Source of the DNA: Eubacteriales bacterium
GTDB lineage: Bacteria; Bacillota_A; Clostridia; Christensenellales; Aristaeellaceae
Assembly (NCBI GenBank): GCA_029974035.1
Contig: JARKQG010000113.1
Coordinates: 1 to 63,303, forward strand
Reading direction: 5' to 3'
Length of the DNA stretch: 63,303 nt
Shown here: positions 1 to 8,280 of the stretch, piece after piece
How the letters are laid out: each line of letters opens with the position of its first letter
How positions within the stretch are numbered: the first letter of the stretch is position 1
Made by a program: the position numbers and the translations under genes
The notes under the pieces: generated by a model
The model's input: only the letters and a program-made list of their open reading frames with translations
Databases searched by the model: none
What the model was told of the DNA's origin: nothing

Positions 1-32
1 CGCCACCTCGACAATAGCAAGGAGGACGTAAC

Positions 33-542
33 ATGGCCAATCGCAAGCTGGGCAGGCCGACCGACCAGCGCAGGGCGCTCCTGCGCAATCAGGTGACCAA
101 CCTGATCTGGTACGGAAAAATCGAGACCACCCTCACCCGCGCCAAGGAAGTCAGCTCCGTCGCCGAAAAGCTGATCACGCTGGCCGCGCGCGAGTGCGAT
201 AACAACGTGGAAACCACCAAGAACACCAACAACGACAAGGGACAGACGGTCGTTCTGAACGTGGTCAACGACGCGCCCTCGAAACTGGCCGCGCGCCGCC
301 GCATGATGAGCTACCTCTACGAAATCCCCGAACCGCGCAAGGACGACGAGAGCCGTTCCGAATACAAAGAGCGCACCAAGGCCGTCAGGCACCCCGTGGT
401 CGAGAAGCTGATGCGCGAAATCGGCCCCAAGTACAAAAAACGCGCGGCCGACAAGGGCCAGGGCGGCGGCTACACCCGCATCCTCAAGATCGGGCCCCGG
501 CGCGGCGACGGCGCGGAAATGGTCATCCTGGAGCTGGTGTAA
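33..542 (+). CDS. rplQ: 50S ribosomal protein L17 (bL17)
   Basis: Structural protein of the large ribosomal subunit near the peptide exit tunnel. The N-terminal block [15 protein letters not shown] and the C-terminal block [14 protein letters not shown] are family signatures. At 169 residues it is longer than the usual 115-130: extra charged sequence lies between the two blocks, roughly residues 53-80 and 97-125. The ATG follows AAGGAGG by 7 bases. Upstream sequence is only 32 bases, so the expected preceding rpoA cannot be confirmed. It is followed by a strong terminator, so this is the end of the ribosomal operon. Confidence 0.97.
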   Translation: MANRKLGRPTDQRRALLRNQVTNLIWYGKIETTLTRAKEVSSVAEKLITLAARECDNNVETTKNTNNDKGQTVVLNVVNDAPSKLAARRRMMSYLYEIPEPRKDDESRSEYKERTKAVRHPVVEKLMREIGPKYKKRAADKGQGGGYTRILKIGPRRGDGAEMVILELV

Positions 543-572
543 CGAAGCGGGGCGATGCCCGCCGGATCTTTG

Positions 573-603
573 AAAGGCCCCTGCGCTTTGCGCCGGGGCC
601 TTT
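573..603 (+). terminator. rho-independent terminator after rplQ
   Basis: AAAGGCCCC and GGGGCCTTT form a 9-bp stem around a 13-base loop just after the rplQ stop, in the arrangement expected for a terminator of the ribosomal operon. The U-tract is short. Confidence 0.8.
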
Positions 604-674
604 CCCGCCCAAAACTTCGCCGCGGGACGCGATAGGCTCGCGGCCCGCGGCGAAGTTTATTTTTTTGTTTGGGT

Positions 675-896
675 TCAGACGACGTAGGCCTTCAGATCGT
701 TTTTCAGGTCGTCGTTGGCACCGTCGCTGACCAGCTCCATGGGCTTTGTCAGGTCCATCGAGAAAATCCCCAGAATGGACTTGGCGTCGACCACATAGCG
801 GCCGTGCACCAGCGCCAGTTCCTCGCTGTACTGCGACGTGATTTTGACGAAATCTTTGACCGAATTGGCATCTTTGAATTTCACCGTGAGCTTCAT
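675..896 (-). CDS. HPr-like protein without the phosphocarrier histidine (Crh-like)
   Basis: A 73-residue protein of the HPr fold. The segment YVVDAKSILGIFSMDL (residues 34-49) matches the region around regulatory Ser46 of HPr, with Ser40 in the equivalent place. The N-terminal segment that should carry the phosphorylatable histidine (GIHARPA in HPr) reads roughly KDANSVKDF, so PTS phosphotransfer through that residue is not possible. Known HPr paralogues of this kind (Crh of Bacillus) act as corepressors with CcpA; whether this one does is inference. The ATG at 896 is chosen over an upstream ATG at 980 because GGGAGGG lies just before it and the upstream part has no HPr similarity. Confidence 0.75.
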   Translation of the reverse strand: MKLTVKFKDANSVKDFVKITSQYSEELALVHGRYVVDAKSILGIFSMDLTKPMELVSDGANDDLKNDLKAYVV

Positions 897-950
897 AACG
901 TTTCCCTCCCGTTTGCTCGGTTTGTCTTTTCTCTTCTCTCTTCCGACGGT

Positions 951-980
951 ATTATGATAACCGAAGATTGTAAAGCCCAA
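951..980 (-). promoter_or_regulatory. weak promoter of the HPr-like gene
   Basis: Read on the minus strand, TTGGGC at 980-975 and CATAAT at 956-951 are 18 bases apart. A near-palindrome, CGGTAACGTTTCCG at 990-1003, lies just upstream and looks like a LacI/CcpA-family operator. The promoter itself is a modest match. Confidence 0.4.
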
Positions 981-1060
981 ACTGGGGAACGGTAACGTTT
1001 CCGATCACATTGTGTGAATGAATGTTAAGCCCGGCCGGGCGTGAACGCGCGCGCCCACGG

Positions 1061-1089
1061 TTGATTTTTCGCCGGTTTTAGGGTATGAT
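1061..1089 (+). promoter_or_regulatory. sigma-A promoter of lepA
   Basis: TTGATT (1061-1066), a 17-base spacer, and TATGAT (1084-1089). Transcription should start near 1096. The first in-frame ATG codons of the lepA frame (1085, 1088) lie inside the -10 element, so they cannot be the start codon of this transcript. Confidence 0.75.
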
Positions 1090-1132
1090 GAGGAAGCAAA
1101 ACCCATGGATTCTGGCGCCGGGAGGCAAATAC

Positions 1133-2941
1133 GTGCCCACATTCAACCAAGAGAACAACCGGAACTTCTGCATCATCGCGCACATTGACCACGGCAAGTC
1201 CACGCTGGCGGACCGCCTGCTGGAAAAGACCGGCGTGATGGCCACCCGCGACATGACCGAGCAGGTGCTCGATTCGATGGATCTGGAGCGGGAGCGCGGC
1301 ATTACGATCAAATCCAAGGCCGTGCGGATGCCTTATACGGCGGAGGATGGCGTGGACTATGTGCTCAATCTCATTGACACCCCCGGCCACGTGGACTTTA
1401 CCTACGAGGTCTCCCGGGCACTGGCCGCCTGCGAGGGCGCGGTGCTGGTGGTGGACGCCAGCCAGGGCATCGAAGCCCAGACGCTGGCCAACGTCTACAT
1501 GGCGCTGGAGCACGACCTGGAGATCCTGCCGGTCATCAACAAGATCGACCTGCCCAGCGCCCAGCCGGAGGTGGTGCGGCATGAAATCGAGGATGAAATC
1601 GGCCTCGACGCCGAAGGCTGCCCGCTGGTCTCCGCCAAGCAGGGCGTCGGCATCGGCGAGGTGCTCAGCGCCATCGTCACCCGCATCCCGCCGCCCAGGG
1701 GCGACATCGGCGCTCCGCTCCGGGCACTGATCTTTGACAGCTATTACGACAACTACCGGGGCGCGATCAGCTCGGTTCGTCTGATGAGCGGCACTGTGCG
1801 GGTGGGCGACCGCATTCGCATGATGGCCAGCGGGCACGAGTTTGACGTGACCGAGGTGGGCGCCTTTCTGCCCGGCGGCTACAGCCCCGCGGACTGCCTC
1901 AGGGCGGGCGAGGTGGGCTACATCGCGGCCTCCATCAAGGACATCGCGGACATCCGGGTGGGCGACACGATTACGCTGGCCGCCGCCCCCGCCAGGGAAC
2001 CGCTGCCCGGCTACAAGCCGGTGCTGCCCATGGTCTACTGCGGCATATACCCCGCCGACGGCGCGGATTATGAGGATCTGAAGGACGCGTTGGCGCGGCT
2101 CAGGCTGAACGATGCCGCCATCTTCTTTGAACCGGAAACCAGCGTCGCGCTGGGCTACGGCTTTCGCTGCGGCTTTTTGGGCCTTCTGCACATGGAGATC
2201 ATCCAGGAGCGGCTGGAGCGGGAGTTTGATCTGGACCTGGTCACCACCGCCCCCAGCGTGGTGTACCACGTGGTCAAGACCGACGGCGAGAAGATCACCA
2301 TCGACAACCCCACCAACCTTCCGCCCGTTCAGGAGATTGCCTGGATGGAGGAGCCCTTCGTGGACGCGCAGGTGATCACGCCCCAGGAATACGTGGGCGC
2401 GATCATGGAATTGTGCCAGGACAAGCGCGGCACCTTCCGCGACATGAAGTACATCGAGGGCGGCCGCGTGCTTTTGATGTACGATCTGCCCCTCAATGAG
2501 GTGATCTACGACTTCTTCGACCAACTGAAGAGCCGCACCCGCGGCTACGCCTCCTTTGATTATTCTCTGAAGGGCTACGCCAGGAGCGACCTGGTGAAGC
2601 TGGACATCCTGCTCAACGGCGAAACCTGCGACGCGCTTTCGATCATCGTGCACCGGGACCGCGCCTATCCCCGCGGCCGGTCCATCGCGGAAAAGCTGAA
2701 GGACGTCATCCCGCGCCAGCTCTTCGAGATTCCGATCCAGGCCGCCATCGGCGGCAAGGTGATCGCCCGGGAGACGGTCAAGGCACTGCGCAAGGACGTA
2801 TTGGCGAAGTGCTACGGCGGCGACATCACCCGGAAGAAGAAGCTGCTGGAGAAGCAGAAGGAGGGCAAAAAGCGCATGCGCCAGGTGGGCTCGGTGGAGG
2901 TGCCCAGCGAGGCGTTCATGGCCGTGCTCAAGATGGACTGA
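1133..2941 (+). CDS. lepA: translation elongation factor 4 (LepA)
   Basis: Ribosome-associated GTPase of about 602 residues. Visible in order are the P-loop AHIDHGKST, the switch region [10 protein letters not shown], the DTPGHVDF motif and NKIDLP, then EF4-type domains II, III and V and the lysine-rich C-terminal domain ([19 protein letters not shown]). I chose the GTG at 1133: it has GGGAGG 7 bases upstream, gives the usual short N-terminus ([20 protein letters not shown]), and the earlier ATGs at 1085/1088 fall in the promoter. hemW follows after 15 bases, probably as a two-gene operon, an arrangement known in many bacteria. Confidence 0.96.
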   Translation: MPTFNQENNRNFCIIAHIDHGKSTLADRLLEKTGVMATRDMTEQVLDSMDLERERGITIKSKAVRMPYTAEDGVDYVLNLIDTPGHVDFTYEVSRALAACEGAVLVVDASQGIEAQTLANVYMALEHDLEILPVINKIDLPSAQPEVVRHEIEDEIGLDAEGCPLVSAKQGVGIGEVLSAIVTRIPPPRGDIGAPLRALIFDSYYDNYRGAISSVRLMSGTVRVGDRIRMMASGHEFDVTEVGAFLPGGYSPADCLRAGEVGYIAASIKDIADIRVGDTITLAAAPAREPLPGYKPVLPMVYCGIYPADGADYEDLKDALARLRLNDAAIFFEPETSVALGYGFRCGFLGLLHMEIIQERLEREFDLDLVTTAPSVVYHVVKTDGEKITIDNPTNLPPVQEIAWMEEPFVDAQVITPQEYVGAIMELCQDKRGTFRDMKYIEGGRVLLMYDLPLNEVIYDFFDQLKSRTRGYASFDYSLKGYARSDLVKLDILLNGETCDALSIIVHRDRAYPRGRSIAEKLKDVIPRQLFEIPIQAAIGGKVIARETVKALRKDVLAKCYGGDITRKKKLLEKQKEGKKRMRQVGSVEVPSEAFMAVLKMD

Positions 2942-2956
2942 GGCGGTGGGGAAGGC

Positions 2957-4048
2957 ATGAAAAGCGCGGCGCTGTACGTTCACATCCCCTTCTGCGCGAA
3001 GAAGTGCGCCTACTGCGACTTTCGCTCCTGGGCGGGCCGTGAGGCCGACTGGGGGCGCTATCTGAACGCGCTGGAGGAGGAATTCAAAACCTCCGCCGCC
3101 CGTTACGGCAGGCTGCCGGTGGCGACGGTGTTCATCGGCGGAGGCACGCCGTCCATCCTGCCGGCGGACGCGGTGATGCGCATTCTGGCCATGACCCGCG
3201 CCCGGTTTGAACTGCTGCCCGGCGCGGAGATCACCGTGGAGGCCAATCCCGGCACGCTGTCCCCGGAAAAGCTGCGCGCCTTTCGTGATTCCGGGGTCAA
3301 CCGGCTTTCCGTGGGGCTGCAGACGGCGCAGCCGAAGCTTTTGGAAATGCTGGGCCGCATCCACACCGCCGAGGAGGCCGCCCTCGCCGTGGCCCGGGCG
3401 CGGGACGCGGGACTGAAAAATATCAACCTCGACCTCATGTACGCGCTGCCCGGCCAGACGATGGCGGATTGGGTGGAGACGCTGAAATTTGCGCTGGGGC
3501 TGAACCCCGAACACCTGTCGCTGTACAGCCTGATTTTGGAGGCGGGCACGCCGCTGGCCCGCGCCGTCGCCGCGGGCGAACAGGCCGCGCCGGGGGACGA
3601 TATTTCCATCGCCATGCAGCGCGCCGCCGGGCGCATCCTGGCCCGGCGGGGTTTTCAGCGGTATGAGATCTCCAACTACGCGCTTCCGGGCTATGCCTGC
3701 CGCCACAACACGATCTATTGGACCCGCGGAGACTATCTGGGGCTGGGCTGCGCCGCCCATTCGATGATGGGCGGCGAGCGGTTTGAAAACACCGCCGATC
3801 TCGACGCCTACCTGGCCGGCGTCCGGGAGGTTTCCCGCCGCGCCATCGGCGCGGCCGAGGCGCGGGAGGAGGCCATTCTGCTGGGAACCCGCACCGCCCG
3901 GGGCATCCCGCTGGAAATGGTATCCGGAAGGCGCGAACAGGTAGGCCGGCTGGAGACCGGTGGGTTTGTAAAGCGCGAAAACGGCCGGCTGATCCTCACC
4001 GAGCGGGGCATGGACGTGCAGAACGCGGTGGTCCTGGAGCTGCTGTAA
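2957..4048 (+). CDS. hemW: radical SAM heme chaperone HemW
   Basis: A 363-residue member of the HemN/HemW radical-SAM group. The cluster motif CX3CX2C (FCAKKCAYCDF, Cys13, Cys17, Cys20) is near the N-terminus, followed by the family blocks GGGTPS, EANPGT, NRLSVGLQT and NLDLMYALPGQT. The short form beside lepA is HemW, which delivers heme to respiratory enzymes, rather than coproporphyrinogen dehydrogenase HemN, which has an N-terminal extension with an extra cysteine. The gene lies directly downstream of lepA. Confidence 0.93.
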   Translation: MKSAALYVHIPFCAKKCAYCDFRSWAGREADWGRYLNALEEEFKTSAARYGRLPVATVFIGGGTPSILPADAVMRILAMTRARFELLPGAEITVEANPGTLSPEKLRAFRDSGVNRLSVGLQTAQPKLLEMLGRIHTAEEAALAVARARDAGLKNINLDLMYALPGQTMADWVETLKFALGLNPEHLSLYSLILEAGTPLARAVAAGEQAAPGDDISIAMQRAAGRILARRGFQRYEISNYALPGYACRHNTIYWTRGDYLGLGCAAHSMMGGERFENTADLDAYLAGVREVSRRAIGAAEAREEAILLGTRTARGIPLEMVSGRREQVGRLETGGFVKRENGRLILTERGMDVQNAVVLELL

Positions 4049-4070
4049 TCGTTAAATCCGCGGTTCCCCC

Positions 4071-4099
4071 TTGACGGGCGGGGCGAATCGCGGTATTCT
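4071..4099 (+). promoter_or_regulatory. sigma-A promoter of the sdpRI-like operon
   Basis: TTGACG (4071-4076), 17 bases, TATTCT (4094-4099). The predicted start is near 4106, at the edge of the operator described next. Confidence 0.75.
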
Positions 4100-4105
4100 A
4101 TGGGC

Positions 4106-4133
4106 AGATAGTTAGAAGATTATCTAAACATCT
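4106..4133 (+). promoter_or_regulatory. operator of the SdpR-like autorepressor
   Basis: A two-shell inverted repeat with one centre (4119.5): TTAGA-N6-TCTAA inside AGAT...ATCT. It covers the transcription start and precedes the ArsR-type regulator gene, so autorepression is the natural reading. Confidence 0.65.
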
Positions 4134-4149
4134 AAAAAGGGGGAGCGGT

Positions 4150-4419
4150 ATGGGCGACGCATGGGACGCGCTGGCCGACCCGACGCGAAGAAAGATCCTG
4201 TCGCTGCTTCGCGGGGGGGACCTGAACGCGGGGGAGATCGCGTCCAGGTTTGACATGACCAAGCCGTCGATCAGCCATCATCTCAACATCCTGAAAAACG
4301 CGGATCTGGTGCGCGCCGAGCGCAGCGGGCAGAACATTGTCTATTCCATCAACACCAGCGTGCTGGAGGATCTGATGGATTTGATTGCCGACTTGACCGG
4401 AAGGGGGAAAAAGCCATGA
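4150..4419 (+). CDS. ArsR-family autorepressor, SdpR-like
   Basis: An 89-residue winged-helix protein. The recognition region GEIASRFDMTKPSISHHLNILKNADLV (residues about 28-54) is the SdpR/ArsR pattern; no metal-binding cysteines are present. It overlaps the next gene by ATGA, the usual arrangement of the autorepressor with its SdpI-type membrane partner. In Bacillus, SdpR is sequestered by SdpI when toxin is bound. No SdpC-like toxin gene is visible here, so this may be an orphan immunity operon. Confidence 0.88.
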   Translation: MGDAWDALADPTRRKILSLLRGGDLNAGEIASRFDMTKPSISHHLNILKNADLVRAERSGQNIVYSINTSVLEDLMDLIADLTGRGKKP

Positions 4420-5075
4420 AATCCAAGCTGTTTGTTCTGGCGGTTGCGCTCAACCTGGCCGCGATGGCCGTCGTAATCGCGGGGCTTCCGGCGCAGGTGC
4501 CCATTCACTTCGGCCCCGACGGCCAGGCGGACTGGTGGGGGAGCCGGTGGTTTTACCTGGTGTTTGCGTTCATCCCGCCGCTGGAAGCGGCCGCGTACCT
4601 CATCTACCGTCACCTGACGCGCCACAACCCCAACGTGCGGAAAAACGCTGCGATTGAGGAAAAGGTGGTCGCGCTGACGGCGCTGTTTCTGGCGGTGGTG
4701 GGCTGGTTCTTCCTGCTGACCGTCCGATCGGGCGTGACGCGGCTCAGCACATCCTGGGCCTGTCTGATCTTCACCGCCGTGGGCCTTTTGATGATCTACA
4801 TCAGCAACTACATGGCGAAGATCCGCCCCAACCGCTCGCTGGGCATCAGGGTGCGCTGGACGCTTCGGGATGAGACGGTCTGGACCAGGGCGCACCGGGT
4901 GGCGGGTTATGCCGGCGTTGCCGGCGGCGCGATCATCGTCGCGGGCAGTCTGATGGGCATGGCGCTTCAGGTGTGGATGGCCTTCGCGGGGTTTGCCCTG
5001 GGGTTGATCGTCCTCGTCGCCGTGCCGGTGGTCTACGCGCGAAACCTCTATCGGAAGCTGCATCCAGGGGAATAA
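4416..5075 (+). CDS. SdpI/DUF1648 family membrane protein
   Basis: 219 residues with about six hydrophobic segments. The start matches DUF1648: VPIHFGPDGQADWWGS after the first membrane segment. The second half (SNYMAKIRPNRSLGIRVRWTLRDETVWTRAHRVAGY) is the SdpI signature, including the RPN-x-x-GIR-x-x-W-T-L run. Members confer immunity to the SdpC peptide toxin and act as signal-transducing partners of the SdpR repressor. Translationally coupled to the regulator upstream. Confidence 0.87.
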   Translation: MKSKLFVLAVALNLAAMAVVIAGLPAQVPIHFGPDGQADWWGSRWFYLVFAFIPPLEAAAYLIYRHLTRHNPNVRKNAAIEEKVVALTALFLAVVGWFFLLTVRSGVTRLSTSWACLIFTAVGLLMIYISNYMAKIRPNRSLGIRVRWTLRDETVWTRAHRVAGYAGVAGGAIIVAGSLMGMALQVWMAFAGFALGLIVLVAVPVVYARNLYRKLHPGE

Positions 5076-5084
5076 CAAAGCCAT

Positions 5085-5116
5085 AAATGAGCGCCGGCCG
5101 CCGCCGGCGCTCATTT
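5085..5116 (+). terminator. rho-independent terminator after the sdpI-like gene
   Basis: A 14-bp perfect stem (AAATGAGCGCCGGC / GCCGGCGCTCATTT) with a 4-base loop, ten bases after the stop codon. Confidence 0.85.
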
Positions 5117-5154
5117 GGCGCTCGCCAAACGTGTGCTAAATTCCTGCGCGACGC

Positions 5155-5183
5155 TGTACAAATGCCCAATCTTTCGGTATAAT
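5155..5183 (+). promoter_or_regulatory. sigma-A promoter of the methyltransferase operon
   Basis: TGTACA (5155-5160), 17 bases, consensus TATAAT (5178-5183), about 30 bases before the start codon. Confidence 0.7.
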
Positions 5184-5214
5184 AGAATATCTGAATTGCA
5201 TATGGGGGAAGAAC

Positions 5215-6339
5215 ATGCGGTGGATTGCGAGCGCGGCGTTCGGGCTCGAGGGACTGGTCAAGCGCGACCTTGAGCGGCTCGGCGCAGGCGGCATTCGGCC
5301 GCTGCCTACTGGCGGCGTCGCCTTTGAGGGAGACGGCGCGGCGGGTTTTTGCGCCAACCTCTGGCTTCGCACCGCCGACCGGGTGCTGCTGGAGATGGGT
5401 CGGTTTGAGGCACGCTCGTTTGAGGCGCTGTTTGAAGGCGTCCGGGCGCTGCCCTGGCCCGATTTTCTGCCCCGGGACGCGGCTTTCCCGGTGCGCGCCC
5501 AATGCGCCCGCTCCCAGTTGATGAGCCCCAGGGACTGTCAGGCGATTGTGAAAAAGGCGGTGGCCGAGCGACTGAAGGCCGCCTATCGGCTGGACTGGCT
5601 GCCCGAGACCGGGGCAAGCTACGCCGTCGACGTGTCGATCCACGAAGATCAGGTGACGGTGGCGCTGGACAGTTCCGGCGCGGCGCTTTCCCGGCGGGGA
5701 TACCGCACCTGGAACGGCGAGGCGCCGCTCCGGGAAACGCTGGCGGCGGCCCTGGCGCTTTTGTCGCCCTGGCGGCCCAGCCTGCCGCTGTACGATCCCT
5801 GCTGCGGCACCGGCACCATCCTGATCGAAGCGGCGCTGATCGCGCTGGACCGGGCGCCGGGCCTTATGCGCGCCTTTGACTGCGAGGCATGGGCGTTTAT
5901 GCCCAAAGACGCGATGGCCGCGGCCCGCGCGGCGGCGGCGGATCGCTTCGAGTCGGCCGCGTCGCGCCCGCTTGCCGTGCGCGGATCGGATATCGATCCG
6001 GAGGCGCTGGTTCTGGCGGAGCGGCATGTCGCACAGGCGGGGCTGACGGGCCGGATCGCGCTGGAGCGGTGCGATGTCCGGGACGCTTCCGCCCGGGGCT
6101 TTGGCGCGATCGTGACCAACCCGCCCTACGGCGAGCGCCTGGGGGACGCGCGCGCCGCCCGGGCCGTGGCGCGGGAACTCGGGAAACTCATGGGGCGCTC
6201 GGGCTGGTCGGTTTCGGCCCTGACGGCCGATCGGGGCTTTGAGCGCGCCTTCGGGCGCCGCGCGGACAAGCGCAGGCGCCTGTACAACGGCCGCATCGAA
6301 TGCGAATTCATTACCTTTACCGGAGGATCTGTCCAATGA
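5215..6339 (+). CDS. THUMP-domain class I SAM-dependent RNA methyltransferase
   Basis: 374 residues. The N-terminal part (WIASAAFGLEGLVKRDLERLG) is the ferredoxin-like/THUMP region of the RlmL/YpsC family; the C-terminal Rossmann domain has the SAM motif DPCCGTGTILIEAALIA and the N6/N2 methyltransferase motif TNPPYGERLG. Relatives modify guanine in 23S rRNA. The exact target is not readable from sequence. The ATG has GGGGGAAG before it. The next gene starts on the ATGA overlapping its stop, which is unexpected because that gene is a glycoside-hydrolase homologue. Confidence 0.9.
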   Translation: MRWIASAAFGLEGLVKRDLERLGAGGIRPLPTGGVAFEGDGAAGFCANLWLRTADRVLLEMGRFEARSFEALFEGVRALPWPDFLPRDAAFPVRAQCARSQLMSPRDCQAIVKKAVAERLKAAYRLDWLPETGASYAVDVSIHEDQVTVALDSSGAALSRRGYRTWNGEAPLRETLAAALALLSPWRPSLPLYDPCCGTGTILIEAALIALDRAPGLMRAFDCEAWAFMPKDAMAAARAAAADRFESAASRPLAVRGSDIDPEALVLAERHVAQAGLTGRIALERCDVRDASARGFGAIVTNPPYGERLGDARAARAVARELGKLMGRSGWSVSALTADRGFERAFGRRADKRRRLYNGRIECEFITFTGGSVQ

Positions 6340-8270
6340 TCGGGAAAGCCATATTCAGCCGCGCGCCGCTGGTGCAGAATCGCCTCGCCCCGCTGCCGCT
6401 GGGCGCAATCCGCCCGGAGGGATGGCTGCGCCAGCAGCTTGAGGCTCAGGCGGAGCAGGTGCGCCGCACCGCGGACGCTTGGCCGGAGCGCGTCCCGGCG
6501 GGCGGGTGGCCCTTCGCGCTAGCGGGCGACGCCGGTCACGCGGCGCTGTACCTGGACGGGCTGGTGTGGCTGGCCTACGTGCTGGAGGACGAGGCCCTGA
6601 AGGCGCGGGTGCAGCACCGCATGGACTGGGTGTTTCAAAGTCAGCGCGAGGACGGATGGCTCGGCCCGGAGGACGGCGACTGGTGGCCGCGCATTGTGAT
6701 CGCACGGGCGGCTCAGAGCTACTTCACCGCCACTTCTGACAAGCGGGCGCTGGTATTTCTCGACAGGTTTTTCCGCTATCAGCTGATTAATCTGGATGCC
6801 ACGCCCCTCACGGGGGACGCCATCGCCCGCGCCGCGGACAACATCCTGCTGGCGCTGTGGCTGTACAACCTGACCGGCATGAGCCATCTGCTGACCCTTG
6901 CGAAGAAGCTGCAGGGCCAGTCGCTGGACTGGACCAGCCACTTCCACAACTTTCCCCACATCCGGCCGATGGAAAAGCAGCGCCCCTGGGCGGAGCTCTC
7001 CGGCAAAATGGAGCAGGAGGAGCCCATGGCCGGCGCCTCCCAGCCCTACTTTCGCAGGGAGGCCGCGCTGTCCGACGCCGTCAACGTGGCCATCGGGCTC
7101 CGCGCACCGGGCATCATCGGTTTGGTCAAGTCCGGTTTCAAGGAAGTCGGCGCCTTCAAGGTGGGCTGGCAGCGGCTGATGAAGCACCACGGCGTGGCAC
7201 TTTCAATGTTCACCGGCGACGACCATCTGGCGGGCGCGAGCCCCACCCAGGGCGTCAACCTGGAGGCGGTGGTCGAGACGATGACCACGCTGGAGACGCT
7301 GATGGCGGTGAGCGCGGAGGACGCGCCGGAACTACCGGACATTCTGGAAAAGCTGGCGTTCAACGCGCTGCCTTCGATGATCAGCGCGGACATGTCCGCC
7401 TGTCAGCACGTGGGCCAGGTGAACCAGGTTTCGGCCACCCGCGCGCCGCGGCCCTGGTACAACGACGGGGAGGACGCGCTCCTCTACGGTGCGCTGGCCC
7501 GCACGGCCTGCGCCGCGCGGGTGACCCAGGCGTGGCCCCGGTTTGCCGCGTCGCTGTGGTATGCCACGTCCGACGACGGCCTTGCGGCGGCGTCCTACGC
7601 GCCCTGCCAGGTCAACTTCGTCGCCGGAGGCACCCGCGTCCGGCTGAAGGTCACGACGGGCTACCCCTTTGATACGCAGGTGACGATCGAGGTCGCCGTC
7701 AAGCGGCCGACGGAGTTTCCGCTGTACCTTCGCATCCCCGCCTGGGCGGAGCAGGCGATGATCCGCCTGCCGGATGGCGAACTGATGTCGGTTCGCGCCG
7801 GTGATCCGCCCGCCTGCGTGCGCCGCAAGTGGACGGGGTGCGAGCGGGTGACGCTGGACCTGCCGATGCAGCCGCGCCTGAGCCGGTGGTTTCACCAGTC
7901 GGCCGCGGTGGAATTGGGGCCGCTCATCATGTGCCTGAGGCCCGAAGAGGACATCCGCCCCGTGGACGGCGCGCAGCTTTTGCAGGCCACCGCCCGCTCC
8001 CCGTGGAACTGGGCGCTGGTGGCGGGCGAGGCGATGAAGGCCGTCATTGAGCCGGAGAAGGCCGCCGCCTTCAAGCGCGGCGCCGACGCCGCGCGGGTGC
8101 TGGTCAAGGCGGTTCCGGTGCCGGACTGGGGCATGGAGGGCGAAAGCGCGGCGCCGCCGCCGATCCAGCCGGAGGCGGACCGGGCCGAAGAACAGGTGAT
8201 CGAACTGACCCCCTTTGGCAATTCCTCCGTACGAATCGCGCAGTTTCCGACCGTTAAGGACGACGGATAG
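6336..8270 (+). CDS. GH127/DUF1680-like protein with altered cysteine sites
   Basis: 644 residues, with an (alpha/alpha)-barrel pattern and the DUF1680 blocks LEKLAFNALPSMISADM and QAWPRFAASLWYA. Family members include beta-L-arabinofuranosidases that use a zinc-bound cysteine as nucleophile. Here the usual CC pair before the Q-x-WP block reads ACAA, keeping one cysteine, and the usual cysteine before VVE is Glu (NLEAVVETM). The classical activity is therefore doubtful. No signal peptide is visible, so it is cytoplasmic. ATG 6336 is chosen over 6300: it has GGAGG and the ATGA coupling with the upstream methyltransferase. The MATE exporter follows after 10 bases. Confidence 0.75.
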   Translation: MIGKAIFSRAPLVQNRLAPLPLGAIRPEGWLRQQLEAQAEQVRRTADAWPERVPAGGWPFALAGDAGHAALYLDGLVWLAYVLEDEALKARVQHRMDWVFQSQREDGWLGPEDGDWWPRIVIARAAQSYFTATSDKRALVFLDRFFRYQLINLDATPLTGDAIARAADNILLALWLYNLTGMSHLLTLAKKLQGQSLDWTSHFHNFPHIRPMEKQRPWAELSGKMEQEEPMAGASQPYFRREAALSDAVNVAIGLRAPGIIGLVKSGFKEVGAFKVGWQRLMKHHGVALSMFTGDDHLAGASPTQGVNLEAVVETMTTLETLMAVSAEDAPELPDILEKLAFNALPSMISADMSACQHVGQVNQVSATRAPRPWYNDGEDALLYGALARTACAARVTQAWPRFAASLWYATSDDGLAAASYAPCQVNFVAGGTRVRLKVTTGYPFDTQVTIEVAVKRPTEFPLYLRIPAWAEQAMIRLPDGELMSVRAGDPPACVRRKWTGCERVTLDLPMQPRLSRWFHQSAAVELGPLIMCLRPEEDIRPVDGAQLLQATARSPWNWALVAGEAMKAVIEPEKAAAFKRGADAARVLVKAVPVPDWGMEGESAAPPPIQPEADRAEEQVIELTPFGNSSVRIAQFPTVKDDG

Positions 8271-8280
8271 GGAAGAGATT

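Noticed and set aside
1025..3760. 911-codon open frame on the minus strand opposite lepA and hemW
   Set aside because: Low-complexity His/Arg/Gly translation antisense to two certain genes; a by-product of high GC at third positions.
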